A stretch of DNA of 38,632 nt from Desulfatiglans anilini DSM 4660 (GCF_000422285.1 NZ_AULM01000036.1:1-38632); one strand, 5' to 3'; positions 25,165 through 34,113 are shown, counted from the stretch's first letter. The notes: generated by a model from the letters alone, not told the origin. Made by a program: numbers and translations.

Positions 25165-26322
25165 TCAAAGGGTGGAAGAGATCACGACCTTCTGGATCTG
25201 GCTCGTCCCTTCGTAAATCTGCGTGATCTTGGCATCCCGCATCATCCGCTCCACCGGATATTCTTTGACATACCCATACCCACCCAAAAGCTGCACCGCA
25301 TCCGTCGTCACCTGCATGGCGGTGTCCGCCGCAAACACCTTCGCCATCGCCGAGTGGCGGATCAGTTCACGGGAGACCCTGTCGAGGTTTTTGGGCACCG
25401 CCTCGAAGAGTGCAGCGGCCTTGTAAGTCAACTGGCGCGATGCCTCGACCCGTGTCGCCATATCCGCCATCATCCACTGAAGACCCTGGAAAGAGAAGAG
25501 CGGCTTCCCGAACTGCTGGCGCTCCTTGGTGTACTGGATGGCATAGTCGAGCGCGCCTTGCGCTATCCCCACCGCCTGGGCCGCCACGGGAATTCGGGTG
25601 ATGTCGAGCGTTTTCATGATGATAGGGAATCCTGAGTTTTCTTCGGCGAGCAGGTTGGCCGCCGGAACGCGGACATCCTCCAGAACGACCTCCACGGTGG
25701 AAGAGGCGCGCAGCCCCATCTTCTTCTCGCGCTTCCCGATGCTGAGCCCGGAAGTCCCCTTGTCCACGATGAAAACGCCCGTCCCCTTGTGGCCGGGCAC
25801 CGTCGTATCGGTCCTGGCCGCCACGCAGATCACCTCCGCCACGTCCGCATGGGAGATGAAGATCTTGCTGCCGTTAAGGAGATAACCGTCGCCCTCTTTG
25901 ACCGCCCGAGTGCGGAGGCTCGAGACATCCGACCCGGCGTTCGGCTCAGTCAGTCCGAAGGCGATGAGCGCATCCCCGGCAGCCAGACGCGGCAGATACC
26001 GTGACTTCTGCTCGGAATTGCCCGCAAGAAAGATGGGCATAGTCCCGAGTTCGTGCACCAGAAGAATCACGGCGGTGGATGCGCACGCCTTGGCGAGTTC
26101 CTCGATCATCACGCAGAGCGCAAGCAGGCCCATCTCGGAGCCCCCATAAACCTCTGGAAAATCAGCCCCGAAAAGGGCGTTTTCTTTGAGGATCTCCACC
26201 ATGTCCCAAGGGAATTGCGCCTCCTCGTCGCGTTTCTCGGCCCCCGGCGCGACCTGCTCCCTGGCGATTCGGGCCACCGTCTCCTTCAGCATCAACTGCT
26301 CTTCCGTTAGATCGTACTGCAT
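25165..26322 (-). CDS. Acyl-CoA dehydrogenase
   Basis: This 385-residue FAD enzyme oxidises acyl-CoA to enoyl-CoA, passing electrons to ETF. N-terminal helices (MQYDLTEEQLMLKETVARIA) are followed by the FAD/substrate segment IAFGLTEPNAGSDVSSLRTR, the beta domain with KIFISHADVAEV, and the C-terminal helical domain with RQQFGKPLFSFQ and AVQLLGGYGY. The catalytic Glu is in YEGTSQIQ. ATG 26322 has AAGGAGG 7 nt upstream, which settles the start over a longer frame. The closest type is short- or branched-chain acyl-CoA dehydrogenase, but the substrate cannot be fixed. A TetR-like operator lies upstream at 26350. Confidence 0.93.
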   Translation of the reverse strand: MQYDLTEEQLMLKETVARIAREQVAPGAEKRDEEAQFPWDMVEILKENALFGADFPEVYGGSEMGLLALCVMIEELAKACASTAVILLVHELGTMPIFLAGNSEQKSRYLPRLAAGDALIAFGLTEPNAGSDVSSLRTRAVKEGDGYLLNGSKIFISHADVAEVICVAARTDTTVPGHKGTGVFIVDKGTSGLSIGKREKKMGLRASSTVEVVLEDVRVPAANLLAEENSGFPIIMKTLDITRIPVAAQAVGIAQGALDYAIQYTKERQQFGKPLFSFQGLQWMMADMATRVEASRQLTYKAAALFEAVPKNLDRVSRELIRHSAMAKVFAADTAMQVTTDAVQLLGGYGYVKEYPVERMMRDAKITQIYEGTSQIQKVVISSTL

Positions 26323-26349
26323 CACCGGCCTCCTTGAGGATGAAAATAA

Positions 26350-26363
26350 TGAATGGGCATTCA
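26350..26363. promoter_or_regulatory. Perfect inverted repeat, possible TetR/FadR-type operator of the acyl-CoA dehydrogenase gene
   Basis: TGAATG-GG-CATTCA is a 6-2-6 palindrome 28 bp before the start codon. TGAATG/CATTCA half-sites are those used by TetR-type fatty-acid regulators such as Bacillus FadR, though there the spacing is larger. The regulator is not in the window. Confidence 0.4.
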
Positions 26364-26492
26364 CTCACCCTATATACAGGATATCTTTCGGCGATACAAG
26401 CCGTTTTTCGGCACTTTTCAGTTGACCGGCGCGGAGCGAACTGGTAAATTCGAAGATATTCAGGGATATGCTCCGTATGAGAACAGGAAAGC

Positions 26493-27932
26493 CTACCCTT
26501 TGATGACTCCCAATGGAGTCAGTCGAGCGACTTTCCGGGCAAGGCCGGCGGCATGGACCACCTCTACGACTTGAGATGCGTCCTTGTACGCCTCCGGCAT
26601 CTCTTCCGCCAGTGTTTTTTTGCCTTTGGAGTGCACAACGATCCCCTTGTCGTCCATTTCCCGGCTAATCGACCTGCCTTTGGCCCGCTTGAGGGCCTGA
26701 GAGCGGCTCAACACCCGGCCGGCCCCGTGGCAGGTCGAACCGAAGGTCTCCGCCATAGCACCTTCAGCGCCGACCAGCACGTACGAGTGGGTTCCCATGT
26801 CCCCGGGGATCAGGACGGGCTGCCCGACAAGGCGGTAGATCTCGGGAAGAAGCGGATGCCCGGGCGGCAGAGCGCGTGTGGCGCCCTTTCGATGCACGCA
26901 CAGCTCCATGGTCCGCCCGCCGAAGCGGTGCGTTTCGTGTTTGGCGATGTTGTGGCACACGTCGAAGAGAAGCCGCATTCTCAAATCGCGGGGAGAAAGG
27001 CCCAGGGTCTTCATGAATGTTTCCCGCGTCAGATGCATGAGGATCTGACGGTTGGCCCAGGCATAGTTCGCTGCACAGGCCATGGCCGCGAGATAGCGGC
27101 GTGCCATCTCGGACTGAAGGGGCGCACAGGCAAGCTGCCGGTCGGGCAGGTCAAAGGGCAGCAGGTTGGATTTTTGGCTCATCATCTTCAGGAAATCGTC
27201 ACAGATCTGATGGCCGAATCCTCTTGATCCCGTGTGGAGGAAAACGGTCACCTGACCTTCTTGCAGACCAAAGGCCGCCGCGGTTTTCGGATCGTAAATC
27301 GTATCGACGACCTGAACTTCAAGGAAATGGTTGCCTGATCCGAGGGTGCCGAGTTGATCGACGCCCCGCTTCAGGGCTCGTTCGCTCAGGACGGAAGGAT
27401 CCGCTCCGGCCATGGTGCCGAGGTCTTCCGTTCTCTCCAGGTCCTCCGTCGTTCCGAAGCCCTGTTTGACGGCCCAAGCCGCACCTTCGAGCGCCACCCG
27501 GGCCTCCTCGGCCTTCGTGAGCACGACCGCCCCCGTGGATCCTACGCCGGTCGGGACATTCCTGAACAGGGAGAGTATCAGCTCTTTGATAGAGAGGCGT
27601 ACGTCTCCGATCGTGAGCGCCGTGGTCATGAGTCGGCAGCCGCAGTTGATGTCGTAACCGACCCCGCCCGGTGACACGACCCCGGTTGCCGGATCGAAGG
27701 CCGCCACCCCGCCGATCGGGAAGCCATAACCCCAGTGGATATCCGGCATGGCGAGCGAGTGCCCCACGATTCCAGGCAGGGTGGCGACGTTGGCAACCTG
27801 CTGCAGACTCTGGTCCCCCTGGACCTGCTTGATGAGTTCGTCGTTCGAAAAAATCAGCCCGTCGACACGCATCGGACCGGTCCTGGGAATCCGCCATCGG
27901 CAGTCGTCGACCTTTTCGAGTTTGATATCCAT
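26493..27932 (-). CDS. rtcB: RNA-splicing ligase RtcB
   Basis: This 479-residue GTP-dependent ligase joins 2',3'-cyclic-phosphate or 3'-phosphate RNA ends to 5'-OH ends. Conserved metal and guanylate motifs are all seen: GGVGYDINCGCRLMTT (Cys ligand), LGSGNHFLEVQVVD, HTGSRGFGHQI, HKGATRALPPGHP and the active-site His in STCHGAGRVLSRSQA. ATG 27932 follows GGGGAGG. The archease gene lies 74 bp upstream in the same direction, a common pairing because archease loads GTP and helps turnover. No RtcR regulator is present. Confidence 0.96.
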   Translation of the reverse strand: MDIKLEKVDDCRWRIPRTGPMRVDGLIFSNDELIKQVQGDQSLQQVANVATLPGIVGHSLAMPDIHWGYGFPIGGVAAFDPATGVVSPGGVGYDINCGCRLMTTALTIGDVRLSIKELILSLFRNVPTGVGSTGAVVLTKAEEARVALEGAAWAVKQGFGTTEDLERTEDLGTMAGADPSVLSERALKRGVDQLGTLGSGNHFLEVQVVDTIYDPKTAAAFGLQEGQVTVFLHTGSRGFGHQICDDFLKMMSQKSNLLPFDLPDRQLACAPLQSEMARRYLAAMACAANYAWANRQILMHLTRETFMKTLGLSPRDLRMRLLFDVCHNIAKHETHRFGGRTMELCVHRKGATRALPPGHPLLPEIYRLVGQPVLIPGDMGTHSYVLVGAEGAMAETFGSTCHGAGRVLSRSQALKRAKGRSISREMDDKGIVVHSKGKKTLAEEMPEAYKDASQVVEVVHAAGLARKVARLTPLGVIKG

Positions 27933-28006
27933 AGGGAAACCTCCCCTTTTTGCGTTGGCAGTCGAAGACAGGCATCGAGCCCAAGGCCTTCCGGCGGATC
28001 CTGCCC

Positions 28007-28444
28007 CTAGACGTCAAAAATGATGCGGGATTCCCAGCGGCCTGCTCGTTCGCGAACCTCTATCTGGTGGTAGGTCACCGCCTTGATCTCGCAGAGGACC
28101 TCGTGAACCTCGGCGTCGAAAGGGGTTTGCCTCACTACGGCCGAAAGAGAGCAGGGCGAGAGCGCCTCGATGCGGACCGAAGTGACGATCTGCCCCTCGC
28201 CCTCGAAAAGATAGAGGATCTCCCCCAGCCATCGGACCATCAGGTCCTCGAGGTCCGAGGCCTCGACCCGTATCGCGAAATCATGGCCGATCCCCTCTTC
28301 CAAGGGGGCGACCATCATCTGCATCATATACCCGGCCGCATCTTCGAAAAGGGTTTGAAGATCAGGACTCTTTACAATGATGCCTAGATCGGCCGTGTGA
28401 TCCAGCACCTGGATCTCCGAGCGTCTGTAAGCGATCGCCTGCAT
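28007..28444 (-). CDS. Archease (RtcB cofactor)
   Basis: This 145-residue protein has the archease marks: LDHTADLGIIVKSPDLQTLF with the metal-binding Asp/His, AAGYMMQMM, DLMVRWLGEILYLFEGE and EIKAVTYHQIEV near the end, where His/Asp complete the site. ATG 28444 lacks a strong ribosome site. Directly upstream of rtcB in one transcript; it activates and broadens RtcB ligation. Confidence 0.93.
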   Translation of the reverse strand: MQAIAYRRSEIQVLDHTADLGIIVKSPDLQTLFEDAAGYMMQMMVAPLEEGIGHDFAIRVEASDLEDLMVRWLGEILYLFEGEGQIVTSVRIEALSPCSLSAVVRQTPFDAEVHEVLCEIKAVTYHQIEVRERAGRWESRIIFDV

Positions 28445-28537
28445 GACGATATCCCGTGATCTGAAGATCGAAGCGGCGAAACATCCGATTGAAACACCTG
28501 ATTATCATAACGCAACGGTATCGATGGAGGATGGAAG

Positions 28538-28816
28538 ATGCGTTGTGCCTTCTGCAAAACGACCATCAAGACCCACGACAGGATCCTGCGCAGCGATACC
28601 TGCCCCCGATGCGGGCGGGATCTTCACTGCTGCAAACAGTGTAAATTTTATGACACCCATGCGTACAACGAATGCCGAGAGGTCTCGGCTGAACGGGTCG
28701 TGGACAAGGAGCGCGCAAATTTTTGCGAGTATTTTCTCCCCCGCGGCTCAAACCGGGAGTCTGTCAACCCCGTCACCGAGGCGCGCCGGGCCCTTGAGGC
28801 GCTGTTCAAAAAATAA
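28538..28816 (+). CDS. Small Cys-rich zinc-ribbon protein
   Basis: This 92-residue protein has nine cysteines: C3, C6 (MRCAFCKT), C22, C25 (TCPRCGRDL), C31, C32, C35 (CCKQCKFYD), C46 and C63 (NFCEYF). The first two CxxC pairs make one zinc ribbon; the rest may hold a second metal. It is a known conserved type (HCCxxCxFYDxxxxNxCRE...DKExANFCDYF) without assigned function. ATG 28538 follows GGAGG. Divergent from archease with 93 bp between, so both probably share a promoter region. Confidence 0.85.
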   Translation: MRCAFCKTTIKTHDRILRSDTCPRCGRDLHCCKQCKFYDTHAYNECREVSAERVVDKERANFCEYFLPRGSNRESVNPVTEARRALEALFKK

Positions 28817-28844
28817 GGGCGGTGGGCCCAGCTGCATCATGCAG

Positions 28845-29360
28845 CTAATAACCCTCCCAGGACCTTGCGCCGCGGTCGTAGGGATAACGGGGCCACAGTT
28901 TGTAATCCGCCGGCGGCGCCATCGCCCAGAGGTAGACATCTTCGGACTCGATCACGAGGCAGCCTGAGGCGCAGTAACTGCCGTCATTTTTCTCTAGCCC
29001 GATGATTTTCCCGACCGCCGTTATCTCCTGATCCGGCCTGCTCAGAGGTCCCAGGGGCTTCCCGTGGTAGGAGACCAGGAACACACCGCCTGAATCCGTT
29101 TTGCAGTGGGGGCGGCCTTCATGATTCAGGGGACATTGCTGCACGGTGATAAGGGTTCGAGCGGCTTCCGGCTGGATAGAAAGGACCTTCCCGCCCAAAA
29201 GAACGGTCTTTCCCTTATGGGCATCCGCTTCGGAAACCAGCGTCTCGAAGGGCACATCCACCTCGGACGAATGACGGAGCTGCGGTGAGATAGGCGAACA
29301 CGCTCCGAGCAGAAAGAGCGCCGCAACCAAAATCCACGTCGTTCCTGTCTTCTTTTTCAT
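28845..29360 (-). CDS. Slp-family outer-membrane lipoprotein
   Basis: This 171-residue protein has a lipoprotein signal ending LFLLGA-C21. The mature part contains VPFETLVSEADAHKGKTVLL, GGKVLSI, a four-Cys middle region (QQCPLNHEGRPHC; SYCASGC), and VGKIIGLEKNDGSY. These match the Slp (starvation-inducible lipoprotein) family, an OB-like outer-membrane lipoprotein of unknown function. ATG 29360 sits behind GGAGGAG; a longer frame upstream has no leader logic. It is divergent from the cobalamin riboswitch. Confidence 0.8.
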   Translation of the reverse strand: MKKKTGTTWILVAALFLLGACSPISPQLRHSSEVDVPFETLVSEADAHKGKTVLLGGKVLSIQPEAARTLITVQQCPLNHEGRPHCKTDSGGVFLVSYHGKPLGPLSRPDQEITAVGKIIGLEKNDGSYCASGCLVIESEDVYLWAMAPPADYKLWPRYPYDRGARSWEGY

Positions 29361-29555
29361 GGAAACTCCTCCATAAGGTCGATACGTACGGCCAAAAAAG
29401 CCCCCATTCAGCACCACACCACTTTTTAGAATGATACGTTTTATCAGCCGCTTTTTCAATCTTTCCCACATCGCCTTTGCTTGCCCGGAGACGGCGCCGG
29501 CTGCCTTTCGCTTCTATCTGCTTGACCTTCCAATCATCTTCTGATAGGAAGATTC

Positions 29556-29750
29556 GCACGTTCAGGTGCCCGCAAGGGCTTAAAAGGGAACTCCCTTGAA
29601 AACGGGGACGGACCCGCCGCTGTGACTCCGCTCCTTTTCCCCGCTCCCGCAGGAGAAGGAAACCTCCCGGCCTAGAGAAGCCACTGTCCGACGCCCTCGG
29701 ATGGGAAGGCCGCCGAGAGGGCGGAGGAGTCAGAAGACCTGCCTGAACAG
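29556..29750 (+). promoter_or_regulatory. Cobalamin (B12) riboswitch
   Basis: The canonical blocks appear in order: CAGGTGCCCGCAAGGGCTT, AAAAGGGAACTCCCTTGAAA, the core GGACGGACCCGCCGCTGTGA, AAGCCACTGTCCGA, GGGAAGGCCGCCGAGAGGGC and the closing GGAGTCAGAAGACCTGCCTG. It precedes a TonB-dependent receptor, the classical target. A terminator follows at 29811. Confidence 0.95.
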
Positions 29751-29810
29751 GGATACAAGACCTTCGTGGTACGGGGTCGCATCCCGGATCCCGTGGATAA
29801 AAAAGGGTCA

Positions 29811-29844
29811 TCCCCGGATCGCAAAGCGGTCCGGGGATTTTTTT
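29811..29844 (+). terminator. Attenuator of the cobalamin riboswitch
   Basis: TCCCCGGATCGC pairs with GCGGTCCGGGGA around an AAA loop, with a T7 run after it and 42 bp before the receptor start. The upstream segment ATCCCGGATC (29781-29790) can pair with the 3' arm of this stem, which would serve as antiterminator. This indicates B12-dependent transcription termination. Confidence 0.85.
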
Positions 29845-29886
29845 CTCCGGACGCCGACTCATTTTCTACAGCGAAAGGAGAATAGG

Positions 29887-31899
29887 ATGAAACCCTGGAT
29901 CAAGACATTTTACTGCAGTATGGCCGTCTTCGCTTTGGCGGCAGCCGGCAACCGCGCGCCGGCCGCCGCCGAGGATGCGGTCCGGATGGAAACCGTCGTC
30001 GTCACCGGAACGCGCACCGAGCAGGCCGTTCAGGAGGTCCCGGCCCATGTGACCGTCATCGACGAAGAAACGATCGAGAACGCCAACGCGGAAAACGTGC
30101 CGGATCTGCTCCGCTCGGAGGCGGCGGTTGTGGTAAGAGACCTCTACGGTAACGGAAAAACCGCCCAGGTCGACCTGCGGGGATTCGGCGAGACGGGGCC
30201 TTACAACACGCTCGTCTTGGTGGACGGCCGCCGTGTAAACGAGATCGATCTGAGCGGCGTCGACTGGACGCAAATCCCTCTCGACCAGATCGAACGGATC
30301 GAGATCGTCCGCGGGGCCGGAAGCGTCCTTTACGGAGACAACGCCTCGGGCGGCGTCATCAACATCATCACCAGGACTCCGGACAAGGGATTCAACGCCG
30401 CAGTGGGCGGCAGCGGCGGGAGCTACGGGCGCGCGAAAGGCTGGGCGCGTGCAGGCGGCGGCACGGAACGGCTGGCGACCCTTCTTTCCGCCAGCTATGA
30501 GTCGATGAACGGATACCGTGAAAACGGCTACCTGCGCACCCGGGACGTCGGGGCCAAGGTGGCCTATGACGCCACGGACTCCCTGAGCTTCAACCTGAGC
30601 GGAGCCTATCACTCGGACGACTATGGTCTGCCGGGGCCGCTGACCGAGGAGGCTTATGCCCTCGACCGCCGTCAGGCGAACGCCCCGGATGACGGCGCCA
30701 AGAACACGGACCAGTACCTCAAGCTGGACACACGGATCGATTTCGGCGCACTGGGGTATCTCGCCGCCGATTTAGGCTACCGGTACCGCGACACCGACGA
30801 GGCATTCGTCAGCTACACCTTCTCGGCGGAACGAAAACTCGACACGTGGTCCTTTACACCGCGCTACGTCCTCGAGAAACCCCTCTTCTCGCGCCCGAAT
30901 ACCCTGATCGCGGGGGCGGACTTCTATCGGGCCGAAATGGATCTCGACACCCTGTACGGCGCCCCGCCAGCACCGTCCAGCCGCTCGAACGTCTCCCGGG
31001 ACAGCTATGGGTTCTACCTCAACAACGACCTGTTCGTCCTCGACAACCTGATCCTGTCCCTAGGGGCGCGCCGGGAAGCGGTCGAATACGACATGAAGCA
31101 GGAGGACCTGACCGGCTACCTGGCCCCCCTGGACGATACGGTCGACGACCATGAGTACGCCTACAGCGCCGGACTGACCTACCTCTATCAGGGGGAATCA
31201 TCGGTCTTTGCGCGCGCCAACCGGAGTTTCCGCTTTCCGCTGACGGACGAACTGGTGGTTTACGATTTCTACTTGGGCACCATCAACATCAATCCGGATT
31301 TGCACCCGCAGCGCGGGGACCACCTCGAGGCAGGCATCCGCCATTTCATCACCCGGGACATCGAGGCAAACCTGACGATCTTTCAAGCGAAGATCAAAGA
31401 AGAGATCTTCTTCAACAAAGACACCTACACCAACGAAAACCACCCGGAGACACTGCACCGGGGCCTCGAACTCGGCGCGAAGGCACGCGTCCTGAAACAC
31501 CTGACGCTTTACGGCAACTACACCTATGAGAAGGCCACCTTCGAGAAAGACCCTTACGAGGGGCGCGACATCCCCGCCGTACCGCGCCACCGGGGGAACC
31601 TGGGTTTTCGTCTGCAGGATTTTATCACCGGCATGGTCTTCTCGGCCGACTACAACTATGTCGGCGAAAGCTACGCGATCAGCGACCAGGCGAACGCCTT
31701 CTCCAAACAGGGCAGCTACTACATCGTCAACGCCCGGCTTTCCTACACCTGGAACAACCTCAAGACCTTCGTGGGCGTCAACAATCTGACGAATCAGGAT
31801 TACTCGGAATACGTTGTCATAGGCGGGTTCCCGGACGCGCCCAACTACTACCCGGCGCCGGACCGGAATTACATCTTCGGTGTGGAGTGGGCCTTTTAG
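29887..31899 (+). CDS. btuB: TonB-dependent cobalamin receptor (BtuB-like)
   Basis: This 670-residue outer-membrane transporter has a signal peptide (residues 1-30), a TonB box near METVVVTGTR, a plug domain with VPDLLRSEAAVVVRDLYGNG, GFGETGPYNTLVLVDGRRVN and VLYGDNASGGVINIITRTP, then a 22-strand barrel with aromatic-rich strands ending in VEWAF. ATG 29887 follows AAAGGAG; the frame upstream runs through the riboswitch and is not used. The B12 riboswitch and the adjacent adenosyltransferase argue for corrinoid uptake. Its stop overlaps that of the adenosyltransferase by three bases. Confidence 0.93.
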   Translation: MKPWIKTFYCSMAVFALAAAGNRAPAAAEDAVRMETVVVTGTRTEQAVQEVPAHVTVIDEETIENANAENVPDLLRSEAAVVVRDLYGNGKTAQVDLRGFGETGPYNTLVLVDGRRVNEIDLSGVDWTQIPLDQIERIEIVRGAGSVLYGDNASGGVINIITRTPDKGFNAAVGGSGGSYGRAKGWARAGGGTERLATLLSASYESMNGYRENGYLRTRDVGAKVAYDATDSLSFNLSGAYHSDDYGLPGPLTEEAYALDRRQANAPDDGAKNTDQYLKLDTRIDFGALGYLAADLGYRYRDTDEAFVSYTFSAERKLDTWSFTPRYVLEKPLFSRPNTLIAGADFYRAEMDLDTLYGAPPAPSSRSNVSRDSYGFYLNNDLFVLDNLILSLGARREAVEYDMKQEDLTGYLAPLDDTVDDHEYAYSAGLTYLYQGESSVFARANRSFRFPLTDELVVYDFYLGTININPDLHPQRGDHLEAGIRHFITRDIEANLTIFQAKIKEEIFFNKDTYTNENHPETLHRGLELGAKARVLKHLTLYGNYTYEKATFEKDPYEGRDIPAVPRHRGNLGFRLQDFITGMVFSADYNYVGESYAISDQANAFSKQGSYYIVNARLSYTWNNLKTFVGVNNLTNQDYSEYVVIGGFPDAPNYYPAPDRNYIFGVEWAF

Positions 31900-32450
31900 T
31901 ACTCGATTCCTCTACGGGCGCGCACCCCTTTGTAATAAGGGTGCTTGACCTGGATCAGCTCCGTCGCGTAATCGGCGGCATCGATGATCTCAGGGGGTGC
32001 GTGCCTCCCGGTCAGAACCAGATCGACCCGCTCCCGGCAGCGCGTGATCAGGTCCATGATGGCTTCCTCCGGCAGGAGATTGAAGATCAGGGTGTTGAGG
32101 ATCTCGTCGCAGACCAGGATCTGGACGGAATCCTGAAGCGTGCCTAAGGCGTGCTCGAGCGACAGTTCCGCGTGCCGGTAGTGGACCGGCTCGGGGCCCC
32201 TGGCCAGGATGAACGGGTGCTTTCCAGGGCAGTAGTAGGCGATGTTCGGAATCTGCCGGAAGATCTTCACCTCGCCGGAGTCTCCGGATTTCATGAACTG
32301 AACGAAGGCCACCCTCAGGCCCTCGCCGGCCGCACGCGTTGTCAGCCCGATCGCCCGGGTGGTCTTGCCGACCCCTTCGCCGTAGTAAACATGGATATAG
32401 CCGAAGCGGTCCTCGGCAACAGGCCCTTCCGGTTTATGTTCGTAGTAAAT
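31896..32450 (-). CDS. cobO: Cob(I)yrinic acid a,c-diamide adenosyltransferase (CobO/BtuR family), probable AUU start
   Basis: The enzyme adds the adenosyl group to corrinoids. Coding reads ..GYIHVYYGEGVGKTTRAIG with the P-loop GEGVGKTT, then LRVAFVQFMKSGDSGEVKIF, LVCDEILNTLIFNLLP and VLTGRHAPPEIIDAADYATE. All are family motifs, including the region before the first GTG at 32312, so the protein must start upstream of that GTG. The frame is closed by TGA at 32459-32457 and has no ATG, GTG or TTG between there and the P-loop. The only well-placed start is ATT at 32450, nine nt after a strong GGGAGGTGA, giving 184 residues. AUU starts are rare (infC). A mutated ATG or a sequence error is possible. 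Confidence 0.88.
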   Translation of the reverse strand: MYYEHKPEGPVAEDRFGYIHVYYGEGVGKTTRAIGLTTRAAGEGLRVAFVQFMKSGDSGEVKIFRQIPNIAYYCPGKHPFILARGPEPVHYRHAELSLEHALGTLQDSVQILVCDEILNTLIFNLLPEEAIMDLITRCRERVDLVLTGRHAPPEIIDAADYATELIQVKHPYYKGVRARRGIEY

Positions 32451-32578
32451 GGCTTCTCACCTCCCTCTTCGCGTAGGCGTTCACTCCCGTCATGGGCCCT
32501 TTTCCGGGTCCTTTTCATTCTGCAGGGCTCGCTTCTTCGGCGGGCAAGAAGTGAGCGGGGCCGGCTCTCCCCGGTCTG

Positions 32579-33451
32579 TTATTCGCGGACCTTCTGCTCG
32601 CGGTATTGGTTGTAGGCATCCCGCATCGCCACGTAGGGGTCAAGGGCGCTCCGTTTGAAACTCTCATACTCGCCCAGAGAAAGCGACGTCTCATTCACCC
32701 GATCATACACGGAAACCCCCGCCCTTTCAGGCCAGTCCGAAAGGATGTAATTGGCGGGGTTCAGGAACCCGTCACCGACCCTCCCTATGGTGTCCCTGAC
32801 GCTCGAAGGCCCGAAAATCGGCCAGTTGATGAACAGCAGCGGTTTCATGCCGGCCCGCCCGAGCGTCTGCCCGAAGTCCTCATCCCCGGGTTCGAGGTCG
32901 AACACGATCTTTGCCGCATCCCCGAACCCGACTACGCCGATCGTGCTGTTTATAACGAATCGTGCGATTTCGTTGCCAAAATCCTTGAACCTGCCCTGGA
33001 GGAGACAGTTCACTGCCCGGATCGGCATCTCGAGATTCCTGAAGAAATTATCGAAGCTCGAACGCAACTCCTCCGGCAATGCATAATCATAGGCGGTCGC
33101 CAGCGGCTTGAAGACCCAGAAGTAGAGCTTGTCATTGACATGGAACATGGCACGGTTGAAGGGCTCCAGCGGGTCCGGTATGGGTTCGGGCTGAAGCGCC
33201 TCGCCCTCCTCTTTCTCCCAGGGGGGCAGATCGTTTCCGTCGAAGGACGGCTCCTCATTCGCTTCGACGACCGCCGCCTCAGTGGATCCGTCACCGGCCG
33301 GAAACTGAGCGGTCTGGTCGGAGAGCGCTGCGGCCGGCGGAAAGAGCAGAAATCCCAGCAGCAATAACACTCCGCCACAGTACAGCAGCCCTGTAAAGCG
33401 CGCTGATTCGGATGCACTTTTTTTCGATCCCCTCCGGAATAACCCGCTCAC
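32579..33451 (-). CDS. mlaA: MlaA (VacJ) lipid-asymmetry protein
   Basis: This 290-residue outer-membrane component removes mislocalised phospholipids. Motifs are DPLEPFNRAMFHVNDKLYFW, FFRNLEMPIRAVNCLLQGRF, FVINSTIGVVGFGDAAK, EDFGQTLGRAGM and LINWPIFGPSSVRDTIGRV. An N-terminal hydrophobic segment (about 20-42) is present, but there is no good lipobox Cys at its end, unlike E. coli MlaA. GTG 33451 overlaps the mlaC stop as GTGA. It is the last gene of mlaEFDCA. Confidence 0.93.
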   Translation of the reverse strand: MSGLFRRGSKKSASESARFTGLLYCGGVLLLLGFLLFPPAAALSDQTAQFPAGDGSTEAAVVEANEEPSFDGNDLPPWEKEEGEALQPEPIPDPLEPFNRAMFHVNDKLYFWVFKPLATAYDYALPEELRSSFDNFFRNLEMPIRAVNCLLQGRFKDFGNEIARFVINSTIGVVGFGDAAKIVFDLEPGDEDFGQTLGRAGMKPLLFINWPIFGPSSVRDTIGRVGDGFLNPANYILSDWPERAGVSVYDRVNETSLSLGEYESFKRSALDPYVAMRDAYNQYREQKVRE

Positions 33452-34059
33452 GAAAGCTCCTCCACTTTCTTTCTCAATTGCTTCAACAGATCATCGAAAG
33501 AAGACTTCGCCAGGATGCTGTTGAACTGGATCCGGTAGTTATTGACCAGGCTCACGCCCTGGATGGAGATGTCATAAACAAACCACCGGTCATCCTTCCG
33601 GATGAGGCGGTAGTCGACAGGGATATCGGTGCCTCGCGGGCTGTTGATCGTCACCTTGACCAGGCCGTATCTTCCATCGATCATCTCGTCGTCGTAAGAG
33701 ACTTCTTCACCGGAATAGTTTTCGACCTTGTCGAGATAGGTCCTTTCGAGCAGTTTGGCGAAAAGCTCGGTGAATTTAGCGCGCTGATCCTCCGTCGCCC
33801 TCGCCCAGTATCGCCCGACGGTACGCCGGGAGATCTCATCCCAATCGAAACGCTCGTCCACCGCGGCCCTGATCCGGCGCGCCCGTTCGTCGGACAGTTC
33901 TGGGTCTTTCAGCTCCGGGGCGCTCAAAATACGGATGATCTTGTCCGTCGTCGCCCTGATCTGTTCGGTCGCCTGGCCGGCCGGCGCCGGCGCGGGAAAC
34001 GCCAGAAGCACCGGAATCAATAGTAAAACCAGTCTTATCGCAATCCTGCCGAGACCCAT
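33448..34059 (-). CDS. mlaC: MlaC periplasmic phospholipid-binding protein
   Basis: This 203-residue protein shuttles phospholipid between the MlaA and MlaFED complexes. It has a signal peptide (IAIRLVLLLIPVLLAFPAPAPA), then the MlaC fold: DERFDWDEISRRTVGRYWAR, FAKLLERTYLDKVENY, DIPVDYRLIRKDDRWFVYDI, SIQGVSLVNNYRIQFNSIL. ATG 34059 is preferred over the frame start at 34113 because GAGGAG lies 7-8 nt upstream and the signal peptide then begins correctly. Confidence 0.93.
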   Translation of the reverse strand: MGLGRIAIRLVLLLIPVLLAFPAPAPAGQATEQIRATTDKIIRILSAPELKDPELSDERARRIRAAVDERFDWDEISRRTVGRYWARATEDQRAKFTELFAKLLERTYLDKVENYSGEEVSYDDEMIDGRYGLVKVTINSPRGTDIPVDYRLIRKDDRWFVYDISIQGVSLVNNYRIQFNSILAKSSFDDLLKQLRKKVEELS

Positions 34060-34113
34060 TTGCAAACGCTCCTCACCCAGGCAAAGGTCTTTGCTTCGCG
34101 CAAAGGCATCCAA

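Noticed and set aside
32457-32459. TGA before the adenosyltransferase as a third-type Sec codon
   Set aside because: Sequence upstream of it has no protein character and the strong Shine-Dalgarno overlaps it, so it is simply outside the gene.
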